Below are positions 17,440 to 26,160 of a stretch of DNA of 64,000 bases, in pieces. Position 1 is the first letter of the stretch. Every line of letters starts with the position of its first letter. The DNA is from Devosia sp. LC5 (GTDB lineage: Bacteria; Pseudomonadota; Alphaproteobacteria; Rhizobiales; Devosiaceae). Location: the NCBI RefSeq assembly GCF_000735585.1, contig NZ_JNNO01000034.1:124001-188000 (forward strand), written 5' to 3'. Position numbers and translations under genes: made by a program. The notes under the pieces were generated by a model that did no database searches, was not told the origin of the DNA, and was given only the letters and a program-made list of their open reading frames with translations.

Positions 17440-18033
17440 CGAGAACTTCCCAAATCCAGAGCCGCCCGCGCGGCTGAGACACAACAGCACCTTGTGCGGG
17501 TGGCGCAGGAACTCTTTGCCGCTCGCGGATATGGAGATGTGAGCCTTGACGATGTGCTGAAAGGCGTTCAGCTCACCAAGGGCGCGCTCTACCATCATTT
17601 TCGGGACAAGAAAGACCTGTTTCGCGCCGTCCTCGTGACCGTGCAGACGCAGGTTGCAGCCCGCGCCCGAGCGGCGGGTGATGCGGCCCCCGACCCGTTT
17701 CAGGGCCTCAAGGCCGTATGCCAAGCCTTCCTGCACGAGCTGCGCAAGCCCGATGTGATGCGGATCGTTTGCCGCGATGCGGGCGCGGTCCTGACATGGG
17801 CCGAATGTGCCGAGATCGACCAGCAGCACATGCTTGCCGTGATGCGCGATTTCATCGGCGCGGCGCAGGCGTCGGGGGCGCTCGCCGCGCTGGATCAGGA
17901 GGCGACGACGCGCGTTATCGCCGGGGCGATCTATCAGACGGTCGAATGGGCCTCGCATGATGAGGCCGAGGACCGGATGACTCAGGGGGAAGCCGTCATC
18001 ATGCGCTTGCTGGACGGGATCACCGGCGATTGA
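17437..18033 (+). CDS. TetR-family regulator of the NmrA/ASCH cassette
   Basis: From ATG 17437 the product is 198 aa. The N-terminal domain is typical TetR (VSLDDVLKGVQLTKGALYHH), and the C-terminal domain is helical. Upstream in-frame starts (17377, 17422) would put the first operator inside the coding region. Three CATAC-N5-GTATG palindromes, one at its start and two before the next gene, point to autoregulation and control of the NmrA-like gene. Inducer unknown. The cassette sits between trbB and copG, so it is an insertion into the conjugation core. Confidence 0.88.
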   Translation: MRELPKSRAARAAETQQHLVRVAQELFAARGYGDVSLDDVLKGVQLTKGALYHHFRDKKDLFRAVLVTVQTQVAARARAAGDAAPDPFQGLKAVCQAFLHELRKPDVMRIVCRDAGAVLTWAECAEIDQQHMLAVMRDFIGAAQASGALAALDQEATTRVIAGAIYQTVEWASHDEAEDRMTQGEAVIMRLLDGITGD

Positions 18034-18037
18034 CTAA

Positions 18038-18052
18038 CATACCGAAAGTATG
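18038..18052. promoter_or_regulatory. TetR operator CATAC-N5-GTATG (site 2)
   Basis: CATAC-CGAAA-GTATG lies 39 bases upstream of the NmrA-like start codon. It has the same half-site and the same 5-base spacer as sites 1 and 3. Confidence 0.8.
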
Positions 18053-18063
18053 GCTTAGCTGAA

Positions 18064-18078
18064 CATACCATTGGTATG
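18064..18078. promoter_or_regulatory. TetR operator CATAC-N5-GTATG (site 3)
   Basis: CATAC-CATTG-GTATG is a perfect palindrome extended by one base on each spacer side (CATACC...GGTATG). It ends 12 bases before the NmrA-like ATG, next to its ribosome site. Its centre is 26 bp from that of site 2. Confidence 0.8.
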
Positions 18079-18090
18079 TGAGGATAAGCC

Positions 18091-18948
18091 ATGACTGAAA
18101 AGCCCAAGACCCTTGTGATGGGGGCGAGCGGATTGATCGGCCGCCCCGTTGCGGAAACCCTTGCAGGCGCGGGCCTGCCGGTGCGGGCTGGCTACCGAAG
18201 CCGGCCCGTCGAGATTCCAGGCGCGGAAGCCGTCAGGATCGACGCCGGGACGGGCGAAGGGCTGGCGGAAGCGGTCGAGGGGATAGATCAGCTCTTTTTG
18301 CTGGTCGGGGACATGCCTCACCAGACCGAGGCCGAGCTGCGGGTTGTCGATGCGGCCAGCAAGGCCGGCGTCGGTCACATCGTGAAACTTTCGACGTTGG
18401 GCGTTGAATCCGAATCCTTCTCCATCGCCCGGATTCACCGGCCCGTAGAGCAGGCCATTGAACAATCGGGGATCGCCTATACCTTCCTGCGGCCGAACTG
18501 CTTTATGCAGAATTTCTACACCTACTATCGTGACATGATCGCCTACACCGGCATGGTGAGGATGCCTTGCGACGATGCTGCGGTTAGCTTTATCGACGCG
18601 CGGGACATTGCCGCCGTTGCCGCCCGCGTTCTCGTTGATGAGGCTTGGCGCGGCCGCGCCTACGACCTCACGGGGCCGGAAGGGCTGACATACGAGCAGG
18701 CAGCGGCCATGCTGGTGACGCCGGAAGGCAAGGCCGTCCGCTATGTGAACATCACGGATGAGGAGTGCCGTTCGGAAATGATCGCTGCGGGCCTCGACGC
18801 CACCTATGCCGAGGATACGGTTGAGCTTGCCCGCTTCTATCGCACCGGCGCGGCGGCCCGCGTCACATCGGCGGTTGAGGATATTACCGGCCGGTCGGCA
18901 CTGTCGTTCTCGACATTTGCGGCCGATCACGCCGACACATGGAAATAG
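18091..18948 (+). CDS. NmrA-like NAD(P)-binding oxidoreductase
   Basis: The 285-aa protein starts with a Rossmann motif (VMGASGLIGRP, from about residue 10) and belongs to the atypical SDR/NmrA group, like the protein at 5303-6139. A substrate-pocket segment (TFLRPNCFMQNFYTYYR) matches NmrA/QOR2-like quinone reductases. The ribosome site AGGA precedes the ATG. Two TetR operators lie directly upstream, so it is probably induced when the TetR ligand appears. The substrate is not known. Confidence 0.87.
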   Translation: MTEKPKTLVMGASGLIGRPVAETLAGAGLPVRAGYRSRPVEIPGAEAVRIDAGTGEGLAEAVEGIDQLFLLVGDMPHQTEAELRVVDAASKAGVGHIVKLSTLGVESESFSIARIHRPVEQAIEQSGIAYTFLRPNCFMQNFYTYYRDMIAYTGMVRMPCDDAAVSFIDARDIAAVAARVLVDEAWRGRAYDLTGPEGLTYEQAAAMLVTPEGKAVRYVNITDEECRSEMIAAGLDATYAEDTVELARFYRTGAAARVTSAVEDITGRSALSFSTFAADHADTWK

Positions 18949-18949
18949 T

Positions 18950-19555
18950 ATGCTGTTCAAGAGCCGGGTTCTCGATAGCATCAAGGCAGGCAGGATAACG
19001 CTTGCCTTTCGGTGGTGGACCAAGCCCACGGTGCGCACTGGCGGCACATTGAGGACGCCGATCGGCGTCCTCGCCATCAAGGGCGTCGAGGCGATCGGGC
19101 CGGATGATATTTCGGGGGAGGACGCCCGGCGCGCGGGATTCGATACCCGCGAGGCCCTGCTTGCCGATCTGCGAAAAGGGCGTGACGGCACCTTGTATCG
19201 GATCAGGTTCCATGTGGCGGGGCCAGACCCGCGCGAGGCCCTGCGCCAGAACGACCGGATTGACGCCGACGACCTCGCCGGCCTGCTCGATCAGCTCGCC
19301 GCGCTCGACAAGAACAGTCGTTCGGGACCGTGGACCGCCGATGCACTCCGTTTGATCGGTGAGCGCGACGGCAGAACCGCCGGCGAAATTGCCGAACGCC
19401 TCGGGATCGAAAAGCCGACCGTGAAACGCAAAATCCGGCAGCTCAAGGAGCTTGGCCTGACTGAAAGCCTGCAAAGCGGCTATCGGCTTTCTAAACGCGG
19501 CCGGTTTCTCGAAAAACACAGACGGAGGGCCGCATGGCCGCTCGACGGCTTTTGA
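18950..19555 (+). CDS. ASCH-like domain protein with winged-helix C-terminus
   Basis: The start ATG 18950 lies 1 base past the NmrA stop, so the two are co-transcribed. The 201-aa product begins LFKSRVLDSIKAGRITLAFR, resembling ASCH-domain proteins thought to bind RNA or modified nucleotides. Residues from about 120 onward form a winged helix (AGEIAERLGIEKPTVKRKIR) of MarR/Lrp type. The joining of a nucleic-acid or metabolite-binding fold to a helix-turn-helix suggests a regulator. The exact role is not known. Confidence 0.7.
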   Translation: MLFKSRVLDSIKAGRITLAFRWWTKPTVRTGGTLRTPIGVLAIKGVEAIGPDDISGEDARRAGFDTREALLADLRKGRDGTLYRIRFHVAGPDPREALRQNDRIDADDLAGLLDQLAALDKNSRSGPWTADALRLIGERDGRTAGEIAERLGIEKPTVKRKIRQLKELGLTESLQSGYRLSKRGRFLEKHRRRAAWPLDGF

Positions 19556-19666
19556 CGAATTCTGCTCGAAAGCCGACGGCCCGCCACCCAAACGGCGACG
19601 TTCCCCGGAAATATTCGCGACACGATGCGGAGTTGATTTCGGTGCGCTGCTGGTGTCGATCGTAAG

Positions 19667-20095
19667 TCAGTCAGGCTCGACTATTGAGCCGCTTGCGACT
19701 ACGTCATCGGGGATCTCGCGCAAGAAGCTCTGCCCTTTCTGCAACCGACGACCGAGTGTTTCCACGAAACCCTCATAGCGCTCGCGGCCTTTGATCTGGG
19801 CGGCAGACTGTGCGTCTGGAGGAAGCGGCGGCGTGATCGTCAGCCAGAAGCGGACGAACAGCGCCAGGGTTTCGGCGGTGACGCCGAGATCGCGTTCCAT
19901 CCGTTGCGCTTGTCGCGATAGCCGGTCGAGACGACGGGCGAACGCGGCTTCTCGCTTGTCGGCGCCATCGGGTGACAGGAAGGAGGCAACGGCCGCCTCC
20001 ACGATGGCGGAACGGGAAAGTTTCTTTCGGTCAGCCAGTTCGGAAATCCCCTTCATCAGGTCCGAGGGCAGATAGACGTTCATCCGGTCGCGCAT
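19667..20095 (-). CDS. CopG-type ribbon-helix-helix protein of the traG region
   Basis: From ATG 20095 (ribosome site AGGAAG just upstream) the protein is 142 aa. The N-terminal ribbon-helix-helix reads RMNVYLPSDLMKGISELADR then LSRSAIVEAAVASFL. The C-terminal part is helical. In this ICE group a CopG-like gene normally lies between traG and trbB and probably controls transfer genes or assists DNA processing. A GTG at 20107 overlapping the traG stop is the alternative start. Confidence 0.85.
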   Translation of the reverse strand: MRDRMNVYLPSDLMKGISELADRKKLSRSAIVEAAVASFLSPDGADKREAAFARRLDRLSRQAQRMERDLGVTAETLALFVRFWLTITPPLPPDAQSAAQIKGRERYEGFVETLGRRLQKGQSFLREIPDDVVASGSIVEPD

Positions 20096-20103
20096 GGGCT
20101 TCC

Positions 20104-22095
20104 TCACAGGTCCATATTGTCATTGGGGTCCATGGCGATCTGCCGGGCGACACCGCGCATCTGCTGGCGCAGCATACGGGATTGTCGGGCCGTATCTTCC
20201 GGCTCGTCATCCATCACGATGTCGAATTCATTGGACGGGTTGGGCTGCGTGGTTTCCTTGGCGATGGCGACGTGATCGGGCAGTTCCGGCTCGCGGCGCA
20301 GTCCGCTGTTGGCGGCGTCCTTTTCCGCCTTCTGGATCTCGGCCAGCTGGACGGCATCCGGCGCCTGTGGTTTCAGCTCCGTCCAGGCGTCTTTCCGCGT
20401 GGTTCGTAAGGTTTTGGACGGGTCCGGCGGGGGCAGGACGCGCTCGTTGAAGCGCTTGTCCTCGAAATAGCGCGCCTTGTTGGCCCGGATCGGCGGGGTC
20501 GCCGCGAGCATGACGATTTCGTCGTTGGGCGGAAGCTGCATGATCTCGCCGGGTGTCAGCAGCGGGCGCGCCGTCTCCGAGCGTGAGACCATCAGATGTC
20601 CGAGCCAGGGCGAGAGACGATGACCGGCATAGTTCTTCATGGCCTTCATCTCGGTGGCCGTTCCGAGGGCGTCCGACACCCGCTTTGCGGTGCGTTCGTC
20701 GTTGGTGGCGAACGAGACGCGCACATGGCAATTGTCGAGAATGGAATTGTTGGCGCCATAAGCCTTCTCGATCTGATTGAGAGACTGCGCGATCAGGAAG
20801 GCTTTCAGGCCGTACCCCGCCATGAAGGCCAGGGCGCTTTCGAAGAAATCGAGCCGGCCGAGCGCCGGGAACTCGTCGAGCATCATCAGCACGCGATGCC
20901 GTCGGCTCTTGGTATGGAGATCCTCGGTCAGGCGGCGGCCGATCTGGTTGAGCACCAGGCGGATAAGAGGCTTGGTGCGGGAGATGTCTGAGGGCGGCAC
21001 CACGAGATAGAGCGTGGCGGGTCGCTCGTCCTCGATGAGGTCGGCGATGCGCCAGTCGCAACGGCTCGTCACCTCGGCGACGACGGGATCGCGATAAAGG
21101 CCGAGAAACGACATGGCTGTGGACAGCACGCCGGATCGTTCGTTGTCGGATTTGTTCAGCAACTCGCGCGCAGTGGACGCAATGACCGGATGCGGGCCTT
21201 TCTCGCCGAGGTGCGGCGTGGTCATCATCGCCGCCAGCGTCGTCTCGATCGGGCGCTTCGGATCGGAGAGAAATCCGGCGACACCGGCCAGCGTCTTGTC
21301 CGGTTCGGCATAGAGGACATGCAGGATGGCGCCGACCAGCAGCGAGTGGCTGGTCTTCTCCCAATGATTGCGCTTCTCCAGCGAACCTTCCGGGTCGACC
21401 AGCACGTCGGCGACGTTCTGGACGTCGCGGACCTCCCACTCGCCACGCCGGACTTCGAGCAGCGGATTGTAGGCGGCGGATTTGGTGTTGGTCGGATCGA
21501 ACAGCAGCACGCGGCCATGAAGCGCGCGAAACCCCGCGGTGATCTGCCAGTTCTCGCCCTTGATATCGTGAACGACGACGGAGCCGGGCCAGGTCAACAA
21601 GGTCGGAACGACGAGGCCAACGCCCTTGCCGGAGCGGGTCGGGGCGAAACACAGAACATGCTCGGGGCCATCGTGGCGAAGGTAGTCGCGTTCAAGTTTG
21701 CCGAGAACGACGCCATCCTGGCCGAGCAGCCCGGCGCCTTTCACCTCAGCGGGGGTCGCCCAACGGGCCGAGCCATAGGTGGCGATGGTCTTGGCCTCGC
21801 GCGCCCGCCACACCGACATGCCAATGGCGACGGTGATGGCGATAAAGCCACCGGACGCGGCGATCATCCCGCCGATGTTGAAAATCCCGGGGGCGTAGGC
21901 CTCATAGGCATACCACCACCAGAAGAACATCGGAGGATAATAGACCGGCATTCCGGCCAGCTCGAACCAGGGCGTGCCGAGCTGCGGTTGAAAGCCAAGC
22001 TGCCAGGCCGTCCATTGTGTCGCGCCCCAGATCGACATGAGCACGATCAGCAACACAACAAGGATCTGGCCCCATAATATTTTGGTCGCGGACAT
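20104..22095 (-). CDS. traG: TraG, VirD4-family coupling protein
   Basis: The 663-aa inner-membrane ATPase delivers the relaxase-DNA complex to the mating channel. It has N-terminal membrane helices (about 10-30 and 75-95), Walker A APTRSGKGVG at 151-160, and Walker B VLMMLDEFPALG near 400. Length and motifs are complete. It lies upstream of copG and the trb operon, as in Tn4371-like elements, although the trb genes are now separated from it by the TetR/NmrA/ASCH cassette. Confidence 0.96.
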   Translation of the reverse strand: MSATKILWGQILVVLLIVLMSIWGATQWTAWQLGFQPQLGTPWFELAGMPVYYPPMFFWWWYAYEAYAPGIFNIGGMIAASGGFIAITVAIGMSVWRAREAKTIATYGSARWATPAEVKGAGLLGQDGVVLGKLERDYLRHDGPEHVLCFAPTRSGKGVGLVVPTLLTWPGSVVVHDIKGENWQITAGFRALHGRVLLFDPTNTKSAAYNPLLEVRRGEWEVRDVQNVADVLVDPEGSLEKRNHWEKTSHSLLVGAILHVLYAEPDKTLAGVAGFLSDPKRPIETTLAAMMTTPHLGEKGPHPVIASTARELLNKSDNERSGVLSTAMSFLGLYRDPVVAEVTSRCDWRIADLIEDERPATLYLVVPPSDISRTKPLIRLVLNQIGRRLTEDLHTKSRRHRVLMMLDEFPALGRLDFFESALAFMAGYGLKAFLIAQSLNQIEKAYGANNSILDNCHVRVSFATNDERTAKRVSDALGTATEMKAMKNYAGHRLSPWLGHLMVSRSETARPLLTPGEIMQLPPNDEIVMLAATPPIRANKARYFEDKRFNERVLPPPDPSKTLRTTRKDAWTELKPQAPDAVQLAEIQKAEKDAANSGLRREPELPDHVAIAKETTQPNPSNEFDIVMDDEPEDTARQSRMLRQQMRGVARQIAMDPNDNMDL

Positions 22096-22231
22096 ACGCT
22101 TCTTTCTTCACGGTAAACACCGTAGAGATCGGAAACCGTCCGCCAGTTAATCAAGTGCTAGTCAGTAGGCGTAGTGTCGATGGCTGTGTTGGCGTAGAAA
22201 AAGGCGACCCAAGCTGTTGCTCGGTTTTAAC

Positions 22232-23137
22232 TCAACGTTGGTCAGTCGATCCGAAATTCTTCGAGAACGTTCTGGCCAGGCTGAGCAAGCGCCGGAAGGC
22301 GGGATTGTCATTGCGCGGTGACCAGACCGCGCAGAAGGGCAGTATCTCTCTCGCAAGCGGGCGATAGACGACACCTGGGAAGCGGGCTGCGGTAGTTGCC
22401 TCGCTGGTCAGCGTAAGACAGCCGCCGCGGGCGACGATCTGCATTAGCGTATCTCGATAGACCGCATGCTGCTGGACATTCAGAGGATGTCCGAGTTCGA
22501 CAAGATGCTTCACCAGATAATCGTGGATCTCCGGTCCTGACTGAACTTCGCTCACGATAAACTCGCGATCCAAAAGGTCGTCCCAAGAGATTTCCTCCTT
22601 TTTGGCGAGTTCGTGCTTATCCGACATAACCACATAGACCCGCTCACTCCACAGTTGAACAAGATCGCAATCGTAAGCCATGGGCATTCCTGTCAAAAAT
22701 GCCACGTCCAACCTTTGCTGCTGGATCGCCGGAATATGTTCCATGGCTCCGCCTTCGACATATTCAATTCGCACACCGGCATGATCGGCAGTGAAGGCGT
22801 CCAGTAGGTCGGCGATAAACCCTGAGGCGATGGAGGACATCAGACCTATCTTGATCGCGCCTTCCTGGCCGCGTCCGATGGCGCCCACGTCTATTGTTGC
22901 GTATGTGATCTGGTTTAGGATCGTTCGTGTCCTATGGATGAATCGCTCACCAGCACGGGTGACGGTGACGCCTGTATGCCCCCTAATGAATAAGGCGGCA
23001 CCAATAGCGTCTTCGAGATCGCGCACGCGACGGCTGATAGTCGAGGGTTCAACGGACAGGCTGCGCGCGGCACGCCGAAAGCTCCGCTGCTCGGCTACTT
23101 TGAGAACGTACCGCAGATGGCGGAGCTCGAAGGTCAA
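22232..23137 (-). CDS. LysR-family regulator next to traG (copy 2 of 3)
   Basis: The 301-aa protein has an N-terminal LysR helix-turn-helix (RSFRRAARSLSVEPSTISRR) and a full effector domain. It lies directly upstream of traG in the same direction, the position where a LysR-type TraR is found in the Tn4371 family, so it may be the native regulator of transfer. It is closely similar to the LysR proteins at 6523-7533 and 26161-27075. The ligand is unknown. Confidence 0.87.
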   Translation of the reverse strand: MTFELRHLRYVLKVAEQRSFRRAARSLSVEPSTISRRVRDLEDAIGAALFIRGHTGVTVTRAGERFIHRTRTILNQITYATIDVGAIGRGQEGAIKIGLMSSIASGFIADLLDAFTADHAGVRIEYVEGGAMEHIPAIQQQRLDVAFLTGMPMAYDCDLVQLWSERVYVVMSDKHELAKKEEISWDDLLDREFIVSEVQSGPEIHDYLVKHLVELGHPLNVQQHAVYRDTLMQIVARGGCLTLTSEATTAARFPGVVYRPLAREILPFCAVWSPRNDNPAFRRLLSLARTFSKNFGSTDQR

Positions 23138-23222
23138 TCGGTCCCCTCCTGACCGCTAGTCGGCCAATTTACTAGAAAGACCTCTACGGCCACTGATACA
23201 CGACGGGCTTGCGACGGGTCAT

Positions 23223-24215
23223 TCATCGACAATCGATCGTGATGCCGGAGGTTCGCGCTCGGCTGACGATGTGTTCTGCATCCAGCACGTTCTCGGGAAG
23301 CCACAAACCAGAGGGCGTTGCCGATCGTCCATCAAGGCCAAGTAGTCGCTCCAAGGCGAACGCTACGGCGCGTCCACTGGCCATCGTATGAAAACCGTCT
23401 CCCTCTATCGCTATCCGCCGATTTGCAGTCCGATTGTCTCCCCCGCGTCCCTCGACCTCGATAACGACCTCGTGGCGCGCTTTCGGTGACGTTTCGCGAA
23501 TCGCAACATCGAAGCGCACCGACTGCGCCTTCGTCACAGCAGCAATGCTGGCGACGTCCAACAGCGAGAGAGCGCTGCCTTCATGGACGACCCCGCCCGA
23601 ACCGGTAAACTGCCGCGTCAGGTGCGGCCCCTCTGCCCAGAGCCAACGGCCTTCGTACCGGATCAGAGGATGCGGCGTCGCGCGCGCAACACGAGCGGCA
23701 TCGGCTTGGGCCGTCGCGCCGCCGAGATCGGCTTCGTCAAAGATCGCGCCGATGCGAACTGCGGTGATTTCCGCTAAGTCGCGGGTGTGATGCAGCGTCG
23801 CCATTGTGACCAAGCCGCCAAGGTGATGTCCGAGAAGTAAGATCGGGATGTGTCTGCCGTCGCCGCCAGAGCGAGCGGTGAGCGGCGCGATCTCGACTGC
23901 GTAGTCGGATATGGCGACATAGGCGGCGCCCTTGGTGATCGCGTGATCAAGCGCGTGCAGATACTCGTCCTTGGCGAAGACAACGACGCCTCGATAGACA
24001 AGACCGGGCACCAGTCCCAAGCCTGGCGTCGTGAGATCGCACGCGACGCCTTCCGCGCCGCCCAGTTCCGCCGCGAGTTCAGCCGCTCGCGTGACATCAC
24101 GCCCGGCTATGACAAGCTTCACATCCGGGTAGAGCCGCCGAATTGTTTTTGCAGCCTCGCGTCCGACGGCACCGTATCCGCCAACCATGAGAATGCCGTT
24201 TTTATCGCCGCTCAT
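23223..24215 (-). CDS. Saccharopine-dehydrogenase-like oxidoreductase (second gene)
   Basis: From ATG 24215, which overlaps the previous stop as ATGA, the product is 330 aa. It opens with a dinucleotide-binding loop (LMVGGYGAVGREAAK) and continues with the saccharopine-dehydrogenase NADP-binding fold. Its C-terminal third is the intact counterpart of the broken copy at 2695-3016. With its neighbour it could act on an imine, keto acid or similar carbon-nitrogen substrate. The reaction is not known, and lysine metabolism should not be assumed from the name. Confidence 0.82.
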   Translation of the reverse strand: MSGDKNGILMVGGYGAVGREAAKTIRRLYPDVKLVIAGRDVTRAAELAAELGGAEGVACDLTTPGLGLVPGLVYRGVVVFAKDEYLHALDHAITKGAAYVAISDYAVEIAPLTARSGGDGRHIPILLLGHHLGGLVTMATLHHTRDLAEITAVRIGAIFDEADLGGATAQADAARVARATPHPLIRYEGRWLWAEGPHLTRQFTGSGGVVHEGSALSLLDVASIAAVTKAQSVRFDVAIRETSPKARHEVVIEVEGRGGDNRTANRRIAIEGDGFHTMASGRAVAFALERLLGLDGRSATPSGLWLPENVLDAEHIVSRARTSGITIDCR

Positions 24216-25270
24216 TGCGCCAGCGTCTCCGTCCTGTGCGCTACGAAACCGTCTGATTGACGCCATGCGTCATCAACCGTCGCACCGATCTCGCGAAGCG
24301 CTTTGACCGCCCGCGTGGGATCGACGACGGCGTGCGGCAGATACAGCCCTGGAGCCAACTTCTTACCTGTCCTGAGCCCGAGCATGTCTTCGATTGCCAA
24401 GCTGACACCCAGAGCAGTCATGGGAGCCTGACCATCGGGATGGACGAGGGCGCGCCTCGCGTGCGCCTGCCGCCCATCACGAGAAATGCCAGCGATCTCG
24501 ATCAGAATTTCGTGCGAGAATCCTTCGCCGCGTCGGCGACTGGAAGTTTCGCCAACCGCGAACTGAAAGACAACATCCGGTGCATTGGTCGCCGCCGACA
24601 GGCTCAGCACGTCAAGATTGCCGAACGCTTGCGCGTCAAAGTTTCTCCCGTCCACTGCCTCGAACGTGCCTGCCGCATCTTCCCCGGCGATCCAGAGGAA
24701 GCGGCCTTTCTTTCGTACCAAGCCAGATGGTCCGGCCTGTGTCTGTCGCACGTAGTCGGCTTCCGCAGCGCCCCCGCCGATATCCTGATCATCCAGCAAA
24801 GCCGATACAAGGATGCGATCAATGCGATCGAAGCTGTTTGCGAGGTCAAGAGCAGCGAATGTGCTCGCCCCAGCGAGCCAGTTACTGGCAAGCAGTACGG
24901 GAGCAGCTTGCGGGCGTTCGCTGTAGAACGCCGTCTGCGGCCCAAGTTCAAAGGCTGCGCTTGATATGTCGATGAAGGGCGCGCCGTGATCCTGCGCGAA
25001 AACCTGACCGTTAAGAGTCTCATCCTTGACGAACATGGCAACGGCGCCGACAGAAATGTCATGAGCCAACCCAAGATCGCGGCGATTCAAATCTAGTGCC
25101 ACGCCCCTAGAATTGCCGAGTTCGGCGGCTATGGCTTCCGCTCGCTGAAGATCGCGGCCGCCTGCAAGAATGGGCAATTCAGGCCATCTCTGCCGAAGCC
25201 GTGCTGCCGTCTGTCGCCCGACAACGCCGGAAGCGCCCACCAGAAGGACCCAAGTATTTTCATTCGCCAT
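24212..25270 (-). CDS. Saccharopine-dehydrogenase-like oxidoreductase (first gene)
   Basis: The 352-aa product begins with a Rossmann motif (VLLVGASGVVGRQTAARL) and has the same architecture as the protein encoded after it, with which it shares a 4-base overlap; the two probably form a heteromer or act in sequence. A strong ribosome site (GGAGGA) precedes the ATG. The divergent tetR gene and a 33-bp palindrome upstream indicate local repression. Substrate unknown. Confidence 0.82.
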   Translation of the reverse strand: MANENTWVLLVGASGVVGRQTAARLRQRWPELPILAGGRDLQRAEAIAAELGNSRGVALDLNRRDLGLAHDISVGAVAMFVKDETLNGQVFAQDHGAPFIDISSAAFELGPQTAFYSERPQAAPVLLASNWLAGASTFAALDLANSFDRIDRILVSALLDDQDIGGGAAEADYVRQTQAGPSGLVRKKGRFLWIAGEDAAGTFEAVDGRNFDAQAFGNLDVLSLSAATNAPDVVFQFAVGETSSRRRGEGFSHEILIEIAGISRDGRQAHARRALVHPDGQAPMTALGVSLAIEDMLGLRTGKKLAPGLYLPHAVVDPTRAVKALREIGATVDDAWRQSDGFVAHRTETLAQ

Positions 25271-25321
25271 CTCGTCTCATCCTCCAATTGCTTCGCGCCG
25301 GCTGGACTTAGCGAGCAGGCT

Positions 25322-25354
25322 TATATACAATATGTAACTTACACTATGTATATA
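25322..25354. promoter_or_regulatory. 33-bp palindromic TetR operator
   Basis: TATATACA-N3-TGTAA-C-TTACA-N3-TGTATATA is symmetric around position 25338 apart from the two 3-base spacers. It lies between the divergent dehydrogenase pair and tetR and overlaps an ATG (25346) that is therefore unlikely to be the tetR start. Confidence 0.82.
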
Positions 25355-25369
25355 GTCAACCGGGCTCAT

Positions 25370-25978
25370 ATGATGGATGTCAAAACGAAGCGGACGCGTC
25401 TGAATCGGGATCAAAGAAGGCGACAGCTTCTTGATGTAGCGAAGGGGATGGTCGGCGCGCACGGTGCCGACGCGCTAACGCTTGTATCGCTCGCCGAGAC
25501 CGCTGGTGTCAGCCGACCGGTCGTCTATGACCAATTCCAGACACGATCGGGGCTCTTCATCGCGCTCTATGAAGAGATAGCCGAACGGCAATTCGGCATG
25601 CTCCGGGACCGACTGGCGAACGCCGAGCCTGCCTTCCGATCCGTCGCCGAAGCGGCAAGCGAGGCTTATATGCGCTGCTACGCAACCGTGGGGCCGGAAG
25701 CATTCGCCATCGTCGCGGCGCTCAAGGGGGACGAGGCAATGGAACGCTTTGGAAGCGAACTCCTGCGTCGCTATATCGACGCCTATGCAGAAGCCTTTCG
25801 TCCCTACACTCGCCTTCCTGAAGAAGTGCTTACAGTTCGCTGCACGGCCATAGTTGGTGCGGCAGAAGCACTATCGGGCGTGATGGTGCGCAGCGAAATT
25901 GAAGAGCCGGAGGCCGTGGCGACGCTTTTTTCACTGATCATAAGCTGGTTCAGTACGGATATTCCTTCCGACGGCTAG
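25370..25978 (+). CDS. TetR-family regulator of the dehydrogenase pair
   Basis: Starting at ATG 25370 the protein is 202 aa with a TetR helix-turn-helix (VSLAETAGVSRPVVYDQF) and a helical C-terminal domain. The open frame extends to 25346, inside the operator, so a later start is preferred. Divergent placement with a shared palindrome indicates that it represses itself and the two dehydrogenase-like genes. Its ligand is probably a substrate of those enzymes. Confidence 0.87.
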   Translation: MMDVKTKRTRLNRDQRRRQLLDVAKGMVGAHGADALTLVSLAETAGVSRPVVYDQFQTRSGLFIALYEEIAERQFGMLRDRLANAEPAFRSVAEAASEAYMRCYATVGPEAFAIVAALKGDEAMERFGSELLRRYIDAYAEAFRPYTRLPEEVLTVRCTAIVGAAEALSGVMVRSEIEEPEAVATLFSLIISWFSTDIPSDG

Positions 25979-26160
25979 AATTGCTGAACGTGGCGCACTT
26001 CGCCAACCCTGAGGCAGCAAACCTTGCTGTCCACGTTAGCTATCAACCGCGAAGTTGGAATAATATTAAGTGGTAAGGTGGCCTCTGGGCAAAGAACGGC
26101 TCGAGCCAAAGCGGCATCATCACTCTCAAGCTGAAACGCTAGATATTAACCTATTAATTC

